Source of the DNA: JADJPO01 sp963828555
GTDB lineage: Bacteria; Actinomycetota; Actinomycetes; Actinomycetales; Kineosporiaceae
Length of the DNA: 64,000 bases
Assembly: GCA_963828555.1 (NCBI GenBank)
Contig: CAWHEL010000002.1
Span: 1,612,001 to 1,676,000 of the forward strand
Direction of reading: 5' to 3'
In this document: positions 50,598-59,509 of the stretch, one piece after another
How positions within the stretch are numbered: the first letter of the stretch is position 1
Layout of the letters: each line of letters starts with the position of its first letter
Position numbers and translations under genes: made by a program
Notes under the pieces: generated by a model
Told to the model about the DNA's origin: nothing
Databases searched by the model: none
The model's input: only the letters and a program-made list of their open reading frames with translations

Positions 50598-51389
50598 GTG
50601 CTCCTCCGCACGACGATGGACACCGTGCTGGCGCGGCGGAGGACCCTGTCCACTCTGCGTCCGGGGCTGACCACCGTCACCGGCGTGGCCCGGGCAGAGG
50701 GCGACCCGCTCCGGGCGCCGGTCTCGGGAGCCGAGTGCCTGTGGTGGTCCTACGAACTGCAGCAGCGCGTGCGGTCGCGATCCGGCGGCGGCTCGGGCCA
50801 GGTATGGCGCACGCAGGCCGGCGGTGGGACGCACCGGGGCTTCCTGATCGCGGACGGCGCCCACCAGGCCAGGGTCGATCTGCGGGACGCCGTCGTCTCC
50901 GGCGGGCAGACCTGCGTCGCTGCCGCCAGGTCGCTGCCGAACCTCAGTCTGGCCCAATTGGAACGCCTACCGACGGTGGTGCCACGCAGCGAATCCCCCT
51001 CCGGCCGGGTCGCCAAGCAGGCGAGGCTGTCGGAGTTGGACGGCGAGTGGCAGGTCGTCGAGTCCCACCTCCCGGTGGGTACCGAGATCTGGGTCCGCGG
51101 CGTCGCCCGCACCACCACCGGCGCCGGGTGGGAGTTGACCGGGCTCGCCTCCTTCCCGGTGCTCGTGTCCACCGGGGGCACCTCCCAGGTGACAGGGCTG
51201 AGGTCCAGTTCCACCGCGGTGCCCATCGTGGTCGGGCTCGGCGCGTGGTACGCGGCGGTCCTCGAGGTGGTTCTCCTGGGCGCCAACGGGTTTGCCCTGG
51301 CGCTCGGGGCGCTGCCGGTGCTGGCCGGCGCTGCGGCCCTCGCCTCCTCGTGGCGGCGTTCGCGCCGGATCCCGCGGCTGGTCGAGTAG
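50598..51389 (+). CDS. GIDE/E3-ligase-like domain membrane protein (start uncertain)
   Basis: A protein of at least 263 residues with the GIDE-type fold seen in bacterial homologues of mitochondrial MULAN (GVARAEGDPLRAPVSGAECLWWSYELQ in two blocks, VVESHLPVGTEIWVRG) and one or two C-terminal membrane helices (VVLLGANGFALALGALPVLA). The N-terminal membrane helix (VIAHFLVLLFLLGGAFLALAL) is encoded in the same frame just upstream of the first GTG at 50598, where only GTC/ATC/CTG codons follow an AAGGGA site. The true start is therefore probably near 50535-50541. Function in bacteria is unknown. Confidence 0.7.
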   Translation: MLLRTTMDTVLARRRTLSTLRPGLTTVTGVARAEGDPLRAPVSGAECLWWSYELQQRVRSRSGGGSGQVWRTQAGGGTHRGFLIADGAHQARVDLRDAVVSGGQTCVAAARSLPNLSLAQLERLPTVVPRSESPSGRVAKQARLSELDGEWQVVESHLPVGTEIWVRGVARTTTGAGWELTGLASFPVLVSTGGTSQVTGLRSSSTAVPIVVGLGAWYAAVLEVVLLGANGFALALGALPVLAGAAALASSWRRSRRIPRLVE

Positions 51390-51432
51390 GCCCGCACCGG
51401 GCCGGGTCCCGGTCAGGCGTACGGTGGGCCCG

Positions 51433-52476
51433 GTGAAGCTAGCCATGCTCGGCCCCGTCGCATGGCGGACTCCTCCGCGTCACTACGGCCCCTGGGAACG
51501 GGTGACCAGCCTGCTCACGGAGGGCCTGGTGGCCCAGGGCGTCGACGTCACCCTGTTCGCGACCCTCGATTCGCTCACTGCCGCAACCCTGGACGGCGTG
51601 TGCCCGCAGGGCTACGCCGATCAGCCGTCGATGGACGGGCGGGTGTGGGAGGCGATGCACGTCTCGCACGCCCTGGCCCGGTCGGGCGAGTTCGACCTGG
51701 TGCACAGCCACCTGGACTGGTTGCCTCTCGCCTTCGCCGAGCACGCACAGGCGCCGATGCTCACGACGATCCACGGCTTCAGCGGACGGGGAATCCTGCC
51801 GGCCTACGCCCGCGCCAGGTCGGCCTATGTGTCGATCTCGGATGCCGATCGATCCGACGAACTGGATTATGTGGCAACGGTTCACCACGGCATCGACCTG
51901 GACGAGCTACCTCTGGGCCTGACCCCGGGGGAGCATCTGGTCGCCTTCGGCCGCATCCACCCGGACAAGGGGACCGCCGAGGCGATCGCCATCGCCCGGG
52001 CGCTCGGGCGCCGGCTGGTGATCTGCGGGATCGTGCAGGACCAGCGCTATTTCGCGGAGCAGGTGCAACCGTCCGTCGATGGTGACGCGGTGGTCTTCCT
52101 CGGCTCGGTGGGTCCGCAGCAGCGGGCGGAGGTGCTGGCTTCGGCCGCTGTGCTGCTGCATCCGATCGGCTTCGACGAGCCGTTCGGGCTCTCGGTGGTG
52201 GAGGCGATGGCATGTGGTACGCCGGTCGTGGCCTACCGGCGCGGATCCATGCCCGAGGTGGTCGACGAGGGGGTCACCGGGTTCCTGGTCGAGGACGTCG
52301 CCGCAGCGGTGGAGGCCGTCGGGGCGGCCCTCCGGCTGGATCGTGGCGCCGTCCGGGGCCGGGCCGCGGCGCGGTTCGGGGTCGACCGGATGGTGCAGGA
52401 CTACCTGGGGGTGTATGCCGCTCTGCTGACGGTTTCGGCGGGTAGCCCTCCGGCTCGCGAAACCCGTTGGACATGA
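51433..52476 (+). CDS. glycosyltransferase family 4 protein
   Basis: A 347-residue GT-B retaining glycosyltransferase. The N-terminal Rossmann half starts at KLAMLGPVAWRTPPRHYGPWE (two blocks), which suggests nucleotide-sugar synthesis-independent acceptor binding. The C-terminal half has LVAFGRIHPDKGTAEAIAIA and the EX7E motif region HPIGFDEPFGLSVVEAMACG (two blocks, near residues 240-260). The GTG at 51433 is the likely start. It precedes the four-gene glycan operon from 52694 by a 217-bp gap and probably belongs to the same glycan pathway. Confidence 0.85.
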   Translation: MKLAMLGPVAWRTPPRHYGPWERVTSLLTEGLVAQGVDVTLFATLDSLTAATLDGVCPQGYADQPSMDGRVWEAMHVSHALARSGEFDLVHSHLDWLPLAFAEHAQAPMLTTIHGFSGRGILPAYARARSAYVSISDADRSDELDYVATVHHGIDLDELPLGLTPGEHLVAFGRIHPDKGTAEAIAIARALGRRLVICGIVQDQRYFAEQVQPSVDGDAVVFLGSVGPQQRAEVLASAAVLLHPIGFDEPFGLSVVEAMACGTPVVAYRRGSMPEVVDEGVTGFLVEDVAAAVEAVGAALRLDRGAVRGRAAARFGVDRMVQDYLGVYAALLTVSAGSPPARETRWT

Positions 52477-52651
52477 ACGGCTGCTACGGTGAGGACAGCG
52501 ATGCCCCCTGTCGGGGCGAGCACAGCGTCAATCCTGGCGCCGGCTCTCTCACGCTGATCGTGCCTCGAATGTTCACCACGGACGCGGCGTCGATGCCGCG
52601 TGGAGCGGTGATGCGCAGGCATCTCGCAACCGGCCCCTTCGATGGGCCTGA

Positions 52652-52671
52652 CAGGGCCGACGACGGCCCTG
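52652..52671 (+). other. short hairpin before the second glycosyltransferase gene
   Basis: CAGGGCC (52652-52658) and GGCCCTG (52665-52671) pair around a 6-nt loop, 22 bp before the ATG at 52694 and near its CTGGAGG ribosome site. It may influence translation; it is not followed by a T-run. Confidence 0.35.
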
Positions 52672-52693
52672 CACTCGAGCCTGGAGGCTCCGC

Positions 52694-53893
52694 ATGCCGT
52701 TCGGCCCCGGTACTCACGCGTCGCCGCGATGGGCGATGGTCAGCACCTACCCGCCCACCGCGTGCGGCCTCGCCTCGTTCACGCACTCCCTGATCGGTGG
52801 GATGTCCGGGCACGGAGCCACGATCGACGTGGTCCGGGTCCTCGACGAGCCCCACCAGCCCCTGCTGCCCGGGGTCGCCCATCATCTGGTGACCGGCTCG
52901 GAGTCCGCGGCGACCACCGCTGTGCTCAACGCCTACGACGTGGTCGTGATCCAGCACGAGTACGGCATCTACGGGGGAGAGGACGGCGACGATCTGCTCG
53001 CCGTCCTGGACGGCCTCGAGGTTCCGGTGATCACCGTGCTGCACACGGTGCTGTCCCATCCGACGCCTCATCAGCGACAGGTGCTGCAGGCCGTCGTCCA
53101 TGCCTCCGACGTGCTGGTGACGATGACCCGCACGGCGCAGCGCCGGGTGATCGAGTTCTACGACGCCGATCCGGAGACCGTTCGTGTCATCCCGCACGGT
53201 GCCGCCGACGAGCTGGTGTCCGGGAACCGGCTCCGACCGACGGCCGTTCACCGTCGACCCTTCATCCTCACCTGGGGTCTGCTCGGTCAGGGCAAGGGGA
53301 TCGAATGGGGCATCGAGGCACTGGGCCAGCTGCAGGACCTCGTTCCCTCCCCGGTGTACGTCGTCGCCGGTCAAACCCATCCGCGGGTGCTCGAGCGCGA
53401 GGGCGAGCGGTACCGCCGTGGACTCGAGACAGCGGCGCTCGCGGCGGGGGTCACCGACGAGGTGATCTTCGACGACCGCTACCTCGACGCGGAGCGACTG
53501 CATCGGCTGGTGCGCGCCGCGGACGTCGTGCTGCTGCCCTACGACTCGCTCGAACAGGTCACGTCCGGGGTGTTGATCGAGGCCGTGGCCGCGGGGCGCC
53601 CGGTCGTGTCCAGCCGCTTCCCGCACGCTGTGGAGCTGCTCGGCGACGGCGCCGGGCTCCTGGTGGAGCAACGTGATCCGACGGCGATCGCCGCCGCGCT
53701 GCGGCGGGTGCTGACCGAGCCCGGTCTGGCGGCGCAGATGAGCCGACGGGCGGAGACGATGGCTCCCGATCTGTCCTGGCGGGCCGTGGCCGGTCGCTAT
53801 CTCGCAGTGGGAGCCGCATTGTCCGGCGGGTCCTTGGCCGGTCCCGAGGCCGAGCCGATGAGCAGCGCAAGCACCCTGGCCGTGGTCGCGTGA
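52694..53893 (+). CDS. glycosyltransferase family 4 protein
   Basis: A 399-residue GT-B glycosyltransferase. The N-terminal half has MVSTYPPTACGLASFTHSL and VVVIQHEYGIYGG, the latter typical of bacterial GT4 enzymes that act on mannose-containing glycans. The C-terminal half has LTWGLLGQGKGIEWGIEAL and LLPYDSLEQVTSGVLIEAVA near residue 285. The ATG at 52694 follows CTGGAGG. The stop overlaps the next gene (GTGA at 53890). It is co-transcribed with a GH130 mannoside phosphorylase-type gene, so GDP-mannose is a possible donor. Confidence 0.85.
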   Translation: MPFGPGTHASPRWAMVSTYPPTACGLASFTHSLIGGMSGHGATIDVVRVLDEPHQPLLPGVAHHLVTGSESAATTAVLNAYDVVVIQHEYGIYGGEDGDDLLAVLDGLEVPVITVLHTVLSHPTPHQRQVLQAVVHASDVLVTMTRTAQRRVIEFYDADPETVRVIPHGAADELVSGNRLRPTAVHRRPFILTWGLLGQGKGIEWGIEALGQLQDLVPSPVYVVAGQTHPRVLEREGERYRRGLETAALAAGVTDEVIFDDRYLDAERLHRLVRAADVVLLPYDSLEQVTSGVLIEAVAAGRPVVSSRFPHAVELLGDGAGLLVEQRDPTAIAAALRRVLTEPGLAAQMSRRAETMAPDLSWRAVAGRYLAVGAALSGGSLAGPEAEPMSSASTLAVVA

Positions 53894-54915
53894 ACACCGT
53901 GACCCCGATCTTCGCCCACGTACTCGCGATGACCGACGACACCGGCCTGTTCGAGCATGCCCTGCACCGGTTGCCCCGGCCCGAGCACGGCTACTGCGTG
54001 GACGACGTCGCGCGCGGGCTGATCGTGCTCGCCCGGGCGCCCCGGGACCCGGACGCCGCCGGGGAGCTGGGCCAGCTCGCCTGGCGCTATCTGGAGTTCG
54101 TGGCGCTCTCCCAGGCGCCGGACGGGCGCGTGGTCAACCGGTGCGACGTCGATGGGACCTGGAGCGGTGAGGCCGGTGCGGAGGACTGCTGGGGCCGGGC
54201 GTTGTGGGGCCTGGGCACGGCCGCCGCGCGGAGCCACGACGAGGATCTGGCCGCACGTGCCCTTGCCCGGTTCGAGCTCAGCGCCGACGTGCGCTCCCCG
54301 TGGCCGCGGGCGATGGCCTTCGCCGGGCTCGGCGCCGCGGAGGTGCTGCGGCTCGACTGTGGCCACCCCCAGGCCCGGCGGCTGCTGGCCGATGCGGCCG
54401 CCGCCGTGGGCTCCTCCGGTGCGGAGGAGGCCTGGCCGTGGCCGGAGGCTCGGCTGACCTACGCCAACGCGGTCACCCCCGACGTGCTGATGGCGGCCGG
54501 GGACTGCCTCAACGACGCCTCGCTGGTCGAGGACGGACTGCGTCTGCTGGGCTGGCTCCTGGACGTCGAAACGGCCGGGGACCACCTCTCGGTCACCCCC
54601 ACCGGTGGCTGGGGACGCGGCGAGCCGCGCCCCGGGTTCGACCAGCAGCCGATCGAGGTGGCCACGCTGGCCGATGCCTGCGCCAGGGCGTTCGAGCTGA
54701 CCGGTGACGTGCGCTGGCTGCAAGCGGTCGAGCGGGCGGCCCGGTGGTTCCGGGGCGCCAACGACCTCGGCCTGGCCCTGCTCGACCCGATGTCGGGCGG
54801 ATGCCGTGACGGGCTCGAGCAGCGGGGCTGCAACGAGAACCAGGGCGCCGAGTCGACCCTGGCGCTGATCTCCACACTCCAGCACGCGGCACGTCTCGCC
54901 CCGGGCCGCCCGTGA
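53890..54915 (+). CDS. alpha/alpha-barrel glycan-associated protein
   Basis: A 341-residue helical-barrel protein of the kind encoded beside GT4 and GH130 genes. Repeated helical pairs and conserved tracts CVDDVARGLIVLAR, EDCWGRALWGLG and RGCNENQGAESTLALI recall the N-acylglucosamine epimerase and six-hairpin glycosidase folds. The acidic residues in CNENQGAEST are candidate catalytic groups. The GTG at 53890 overlaps the preceding stop and the end overlaps the GH130 gene. It may trim or process the glycan, or be an inactive partner; the function is not established. Confidence 0.65.
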   Translation: MNTVTPIFAHVLAMTDDTGLFEHALHRLPRPEHGYCVDDVARGLIVLARAPRDPDAAGELGQLAWRYLEFVALSQAPDGRVVNRCDVDGTWSGEAGAEDCWGRALWGLGTAAARSHDEDLAARALARFELSADVRSPWPRAMAFAGLGAAEVLRLDCGHPQARRLLADAAAAVGSSGAEEAWPWPEARLTYANAVTPDVLMAAGDCLNDASLVEDGLRLLGWLLDVETAGDHLSVTPTGGWGRGEPRPGFDQQPIEVATLADACARAFELTGDVRWLQAVERAARWFRGANDLGLALLDPMSGGCRDGLEQRGCNENQGAESTLALISTLQHAARLAPGRP

Positions 54916-56429
54916 GCTCCGGGCTCGTCCGGCGTACCGAGGTTGCCCTTCGCCCCGATCCGCGCCGCGTGCTCGCGCGGATCTTCCTTCCCGGCCAGGA
55001 GCCCACTACGACGGGGGTCTCCCGCGCAGCGGGCGTCGTCCAGCGGTGCCTGGCGCTCAGCGACGAGCAGGTGGCCCAGGGGCTGGCCGGGATCACCGCC
55101 GGATTCGGTGCCCGGCATCGTGACCTGGGCCGGGTCCTGGAGGAGAACTTCGCCGCGCTCGCCCACCGGGTGGACGGCGCCGACGATCTGCCCGCGGACC
55201 GGCGTCGGCTGATCGGGGCCTACTTCACGCAGGAGTACGCCCCCCAGTCCGCGGCCCTGTTCAATCCGTCAGTGGTTGCCCACCCCGTGCAGGACGGGCC
55301 CGCGGGCAGCCTGCGGTTCGTGATGAGTGCCCGAGCCGTCGGCGAGGGACACCGGTCCAGCATCGTGTTCGTGGGTGGGCTGCTCGGCCCGGGGCCGGCG
55401 CAGACGGCCACCCTCGCCCTGGATCCGCCGACCGGGTATTCCGGTGAGGGGGAGCGCCACAGCGCCGTCATCGACCGGGAGCGGTTCCGGCGCGAGGCGG
55501 CGGTGGCCGAGGTCGACCCGGGAAGCCTCGCCTTCGTGCTCGCAGAACTGCCCGAACAGTTCACCCTGGAGGCGCTCGACCGCGCCCTCGGCGACCTGCA
55601 GGACCAGCAACTGACCCGGGTGCGCGTGGAGCAGACCGGCCCACAGCTGCGCCTGGTGGCCACGGCCTCCTACGCCGTCGAGTTCTCCGCCGGGACGGCG
55701 TTGTCCGAGCGGGTGCTCACGCCGTCGGCGCCGGTGGAGAGCCAGGGTATGGAGGACGCCCGCTTCGTACGTTTCACCGGTGAGGACGGAACCTCCACCT
55801 ACCTGGCGACGTATACCGGCTACGACGGGTCCGGCATCGTCTCGCGACGGCTGCAGACGGATGACTTCCGCACCTTCCAGGCCGGCGCCTTCACCGGACG
55901 GGCGGCCACCAACAAGGGGATGGCGCTCTTCCCACGCCTGGTCGGGGGAAGGCATCTCGCGTTGTCCCGGTGGGATCGTGAGAACAACGCGATCGCGATC
56001 TCCGAGGACGGTCATGACTGGTACGACGCCCGCCGGGTGCAGGCGCCGGAGCGCCCGTGGGAGTTGATCCAGCTCGGCAACTGCGGCTCGCCGATCGAGA
56101 CGCCGCAGGGCTGGCTGGTGCTCACCCACGGGGTCGGTGCGATGCGCCGGTATGCGATCGGTGCCCTGCTGCTCGACCTGGACGATCCTTGGCGTGTCCG
56201 GGGCCGGTTGCTCGAACCGCTGCTCCAGCCAGGGGAGGACGAACGGGACGGCTACGTGCCCAACGTCATCTACTCCTGTGGGGCGCTCGCCCACGCGGAC
56301 ACCCTGCTGCTGCCCTACGGCTGCAGCGACTCCATGATCCGGATCGCCCTGGTCGATCTTCCTGCACTTCTCGCCCGCCTGCTCGAAGCCGCGCCCGCCA
56401 CCACCTTCATCGAAGGACCCACACCATGA
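54912..56429 (+). CDS. GH130 family beta-mannosidase/mannoside phosphorylase
   Basis: A 505-residue five-bladed propeller enzyme of family GH130, which phosphorolyses or hydrolyses beta-mannosides (1,2 or 1,4). The phosphate- and substrate-site motifs are visible as GMEDARFVRFTGEDG (near residue 282), TYTGYDGSGIVSR, RLVGGRHLALSRWDREN, and GWLVLTHGVGAMRRYAIGA near 400. An N-terminal extension of about 100 helical residues precedes the propeller. GTG 54912 overlaps the upstream stop. The operon with two GT4 enzymes suggests turnover or modification of a mannose-containing cell-surface glycan. Confidence 0.8.
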   Translation: MSSGLVRRTEVALRPDPRRVLARIFLPGQEPTTTGVSRAAGVVQRCLALSDEQVAQGLAGITAGFGARHRDLGRVLEENFAALAHRVDGADDLPADRRRLIGAYFTQEYAPQSAALFNPSVVAHPVQDGPAGSLRFVMSARAVGEGHRSSIVFVGGLLGPGPAQTATLALDPPTGYSGEGERHSAVIDRERFRREAAVAEVDPGSLAFVLAELPEQFTLEALDRALGDLQDQQLTRVRVEQTGPQLRLVATASYAVEFSAGTALSERVLTPSAPVESQGMEDARFVRFTGEDGTSTYLATYTGYDGSGIVSRRLQTDDFRTFQAGAFTGRAATNKGMALFPRLVGGRHLALSRWDRENNAIAISEDGHDWYDARRVQAPERPWELIQLGNCGSPIETPQGWLVLTHGVGAMRRYAIGALLLDLDDPWRVRGRLLEPLLQPGEDERDGYVPNVIYSCGALAHADTLLLPYGCSDSMIRIALVDLPALLARLLEAAPATTFIEGPTP

Positions 56430-56905
56430 CGCCTCCCTCGCACAATCCGTTCTCCCACAAGGATGTCTCCGGTTCCCCGGTGGTCCTCGTCGATGCCCCC
56501 GGCCATCCCAGGGCCCTGCCGCAGCAGGTGGAGCGGGTGGAGCGGGTGGAGAAGCCCTGGGGGCACGAGGAGGTCTTCGCGGTGCGTGACGGTCTCTACG
56601 TGGGCAAGATCCTGCACATCACCGCCGGCGCGGCTCTGTCGCTGCAGATGCACCACCACAAGGACGAGACCATCGCCGTCCAGCGGGGCAGGATCACTCT
56701 CGAGCACGGTCCGGACGCCGCCCATCTGCAGTCCGTGACGCTCGCGCCGGGCGAGCGGTTGAGGATCCCCGCCGGGGTGGTGCACCGGATCACCGCGGTC
56801 AGCGACAGCCGGGTGCTCGAGGCCTCGACCGCGCTCGAGGGCTGGCGCCACGACATCGTGCGGTTCGAGGACGTCTACGGACGTGAGGGCACCAGCGCCC
56901 CCTGA
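56426..56905 (+). CDS. cupin protein, mannose-6-phosphate isomerase type II-like
   Basis: A 159-residue single-domain cupin of the mannose-6-phosphate isomerase/mannose-1-phosphate guanylyltransferase C-terminal type. The metal motif is LQMHHHKDETIAVQRGRI (two blocks, about residues 74-91), and the second motif is LRIPAGVVHRI near 113. The ATG at 56426 overlaps the GH130 stop. VERVERVE near residue 35 is encoded by a 9-bp tandem repeat (56528-56551). It may convert mannose-6-phosphate to fructose-6-phosphate or bind a sugar regulator for the glycan operon. Confidence 0.8.
   Translation: MTPPSHNPFSHKDVSGSPVVLVDAPGHPRALPQQVERVERVEKPWGHEEVFAVRDGLYVGKILHITAGAALSLQMHHHKDETIAVQRGRITLEHGPDAAHLQSVTLAPGERLRIPAGVVHRITAVSDSRVLEASTALEGWRHDIVRFEDVYGREGTSAP
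56528..56551 (+). repeat. 9-bp tandem repeat GTGGAGCGG
   Basis: Two full copies and six further bases of GTGGAGCGG start at 56528 and encode VERVERVE in the cupin. Copy-number change would not break the frame, since the unit is nine bases. Confidence 0.6.
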
Positions 56906-57004
56906 CCCTCTGGCCCGCCCCGGTCCGAGGCAGAGCGGGGACGTTCGCCGGCGTCGCCGCACCCTCGACGGACCAGGCTGGAGGCGGTCTGGTCGGAGGT
57001 CAGC

Positions 57005-57946
57005 GTGGTGCGCTGCTGGGTGGCCGAGAGGCGATTGGTCTCCTTCGCGGTGCTTGCCTATGCGTTCTCCTGGGCCTGGTGGGTCCCGCTGGCGATGGGC
57101 GGTGACACGGTAGGCCCCGGCATCGGCTGGCCGACGCATCTGCCCGGCCTGCTGGGCCCCCTGGCAGCCGCTCTGGTGGTCACCGCGATCGTCGACGGAC
57201 GTCAGGGTCTGCGCGAGTTCCGGGGGCGGCTGTGGCGGTGGCGCGTGTCCTGGCCATGGTGGTCCACCGTGGCGGTGGTTCTCCTGGTCGGCGCCGCAGC
57301 GGTCGGTGTGCTGGCGCTGGCCGGACGAGCGGTCCCCTCGGTGGCGGATCTGACCAGGTACAACGGAATCCCGGTCTCCTGGGGCGCCCCGGCGGTCCTG
57401 GTGACCAGTCTCCTGGTCAACGGGGTCGGTGAGGAGGCGGGCTGGCGTGGTTTCGCGGTCGAGCACCTGATGCGCGGCGGGCGCGGGGTGGTGCGCGCGG
57501 CGTCGATCGTTGCCGCGGTGTGGGCCGGCTGGCACCTGCCCCTGTTCTTCCTGGTCTCCTCGTTCGAGGGGTTCGGCCCGGTCATGCTGGGCGGGTGGCT
57601 GATCGGCCTCGTCGCCGGCTCGGTGGTGCTGGCCTGGATCTATCACGGCGGACAGCACAGCATCCTGCTGGTCGCCGCCTGGCACACCGCGTTCAATCTC
57701 ACCGCAGGCACGGCCGCGACAGACGACCTGGTGGCTCCGGTCACCTCGACGCTGGTCATGGTCGCCGCCGCGGTGATCGCTCTGCGCTCGCTGCGGTCTC
57801 GCCGCCACGGGAGCAGACTGGAACTGACACAACGCACGTCGTCCGCAGCTCGAGGGGGCCGCCATGTCGTCGTCCGAGCACCTGATCCGCCGCGCAGCTC
57901 TCGCCCTGGCCGGAGCGCTGGTGATCACCGCCGGTCTCAGCGGTGA
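57005..57946 (+). CDS. CPBP family intramembrane glutamic endopeptidase
   Basis: A 313-residue multi-span protein with about eight hydrophobic segments. It belongs to the CAAX protease and bacteriocin-processing (Abi/CPBP) family, with the glutamate motif VGEEAGWRGFAVEHL near residue 142, the conserved histidine in GWHLPLFFLVS near 179, and AAWHTAFNL near 220. The GTG at 57005 is taken; its C-terminal tail of about 30 residues overlaps the next gene. Members cleave lipoprotein, prenyl or peptide substrates within the membrane; the target here is unknown. Confidence 0.8.
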   Translation: MVRCWVAERRLVSFAVLAYAFSWAWWVPLAMGGDTVGPGIGWPTHLPGLLGPLAAALVVTAIVDGRQGLREFRGRLWRWRVSWPWWSTVAVVLLVGAAAVGVLALAGRAVPSVADLTRYNGIPVSWGAPAVLVTSLLVNGVGEEAGWRGFAVEHLMRGGRGVVRAASIVAAVWAGWHLPLFFLVSSFEGFGPVMLGGWLIGLVAGSVVLAWIYHGGQHSILLVAAWHTAFNLTAGTAATDDLVAPVTSTLVMVAAAVIALRSLRSRRHGSRLELTQRTSSAARGGRHVVVRAPDPPRSSRPGRSAGDHRRSQR

Positions 57947-59420
57947 GGCCTCGGCCGCCACCGAGTACGGCAACGACGTGTCCTGGCCGCAGTGCTCGGT
58001 CGCCCAGGGCGGGTACGGGCTGCCCATGCCGCCGGACACCGCACAGTTCGTGGTGATCGGGCTGACCAAGGGGCTGCCGTTCACGGCCAACCCGTGTCTG
58101 GCCGAGCAGGTCGCCTGGGCGGCGGACCGCTCGGTGCCGGCTCAGGCGTACACGATGGCCGCCTACCCCACCGCCGCGCAGCTCGCCACGTACGGCGCGG
58201 CGGGACCGTGGGCGGCGACCACCCGGTGGGGTCGTCTGGCCAACGCCGGATACGCGGAGGCGACCTACACCCTCGCCCAATTGGGGCCGGCCCGCTTCGC
58301 CCCGCGCATGGTCTGGGTGGACGTCGAACCACGCTCGGCCCAACCCTGGCCGGTCGGCACCCGCGCGCGGGAGGCTGACAACCGTGCGGTGATCACCGGC
58401 CTGGTCCGCCGGCTGGACGAGGCCGGATACGCCTACGGGTTCTACTCCAACACCTCGGGCTGGCAGACGATCCCCGGCAGCTGGTGGACGCCGGGCACTC
58501 CCGCCTGGGTGACGGCCGGTCCGCGCACCTCGGCGGACGCCGCCGCGATGTGCGTGCGACCGAGCTTCTCCTCCGGTCCCGCTCACCTGGCGCAGTGGTG
58601 GGACAGCACCCGCGACTACGACCAGACCTGCGCCGCCTATACCCGTTCCCCGGCCGTTCCGTACCCGCCGTCCGGTGCCAACGACCTGAACGGCGACTGG
58701 ACCGTGGACCTGCTGGCCCGGGAGCGGGCGACCGGCGCGCTCTGGCTCTACCCGCGCACTGCCGCCCGGCAGCGAATCGGAACAGCCTGGCAGGGAATGG
58801 ATCTCGTCGACACGGCGGGTGACCTGACCGGGGACGGCGTGCCCGACGTGCTGGCCCGGTCGGGCAGCCTGCTCTGGCTCTACCCGCGGACGGCGAGCGG
58901 GGCCTGGCAGCCCCGGATCTCTTTCGGCTCCGGCTGGAACGCGATGAGCGCCGTCCTCGGGGTCGGTGACTTCGACGGTGACCGGCTCCCCGACGTCCTC
59001 GCACGGGAACGCTCGACCGGGGTGCTGTGGCTGTACCGCGGCACCGGGGCGAGCGGGTTCCGTCCTCGGGTCCAGGTGGGAAAGGCCTGGAACGTCTTCG
59101 ACGTGCTGCTCGGCCCCGGCGACGTCGACGGTGACGGAAACGTCGACGTCCTGACCCGGCAGACCTCGGACGGCGCACTCTGGCTCTACCCGGGTAACGG
59201 CACGGGGGGCTGGCGGGCCAGGGTGCGGATCGGCACCGGGTGGACGGCGCTCGCGAGCCTGGCTGCGCCGGGGGACCTGACCGGTGACGGGGCGCCGGAC
59301 GTCGTGGCCCGCGACCCCGCGACCGGCGTGCTGTGGATCTACCCGACGGACGGCGCGGGCCACTGGCGGTCCCGGATCAGCATGGGGCGTGGCTGGAACG
59401 CCATGGACCTGCTGAGCTGA
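57864..59420 (+). CDS. exported protein: glycoside hydrolase-like (GH25/DUF1906-type) domain plus five FG-GAP/VCBS repeats
   Basis: A 518-residue secreted protein. A signal peptide (LIRRAALALAGALVITAGL, cleavage near ASA-A) leads to a lysozyme-like TIM-barrel domain (EYGNDVSWPQCSV to about residue 260, with WVDVEPRS and WQTIPGSWW). The C-terminal half has five VCBS/FG-GAP repeats, each with a calcium-type loop such as DLTGDGVPDVLAR, DFDGDRLPDVLAR and DVDGDGNVDVLTR, folding as a beta-propeller. It probably cleaves or binds cell-wall or extracellular polysaccharide. It overlaps the CPBP gene by 83 bp. Confidence 0.8.
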   Translation: MSSSEHLIRRAALALAGALVITAGLSGEASAATEYGNDVSWPQCSVAQGGYGLPMPPDTAQFVVIGLTKGLPFTANPCLAEQVAWAADRSVPAQAYTMAAYPTAAQLATYGAAGPWAATTRWGRLANAGYAEATYTLAQLGPARFAPRMVWVDVEPRSAQPWPVGTRAREADNRAVITGLVRRLDEAGYAYGFYSNTSGWQTIPGSWWTPGTPAWVTAGPRTSADAAAMCVRPSFSSGPAHLAQWWDSTRDYDQTCAAYTRSPAVPYPPSGANDLNGDWTVDLLARERATGALWLYPRTAARQRIGTAWQGMDLVDTAGDLTGDGVPDVLARSGSLLWLYPRTASGAWQPRISFGSGWNAMSAVLGVGDFDGDRLPDVLARERSTGVLWLYRGTGASGFRPRVQVGKAWNVFDVLLGPGDVDGDGNVDVLTRQTSDGALWLYPGNGTGGWRARVRIGTGWTALASLAAPGDLTGDGAPDVVARDPATGVLWIYPTDGAGHWRSRISMGRGWNAMDLLS

Positions 59421-59509
59421 GGACCCGTTGTCGTAAGGGAGAGTCTGGTCAGGGTCAAGCGTGCGCCACATCGCCCGGTCGATGCCCGCGACTGCCTAGG
59501 CTCAGCGGA

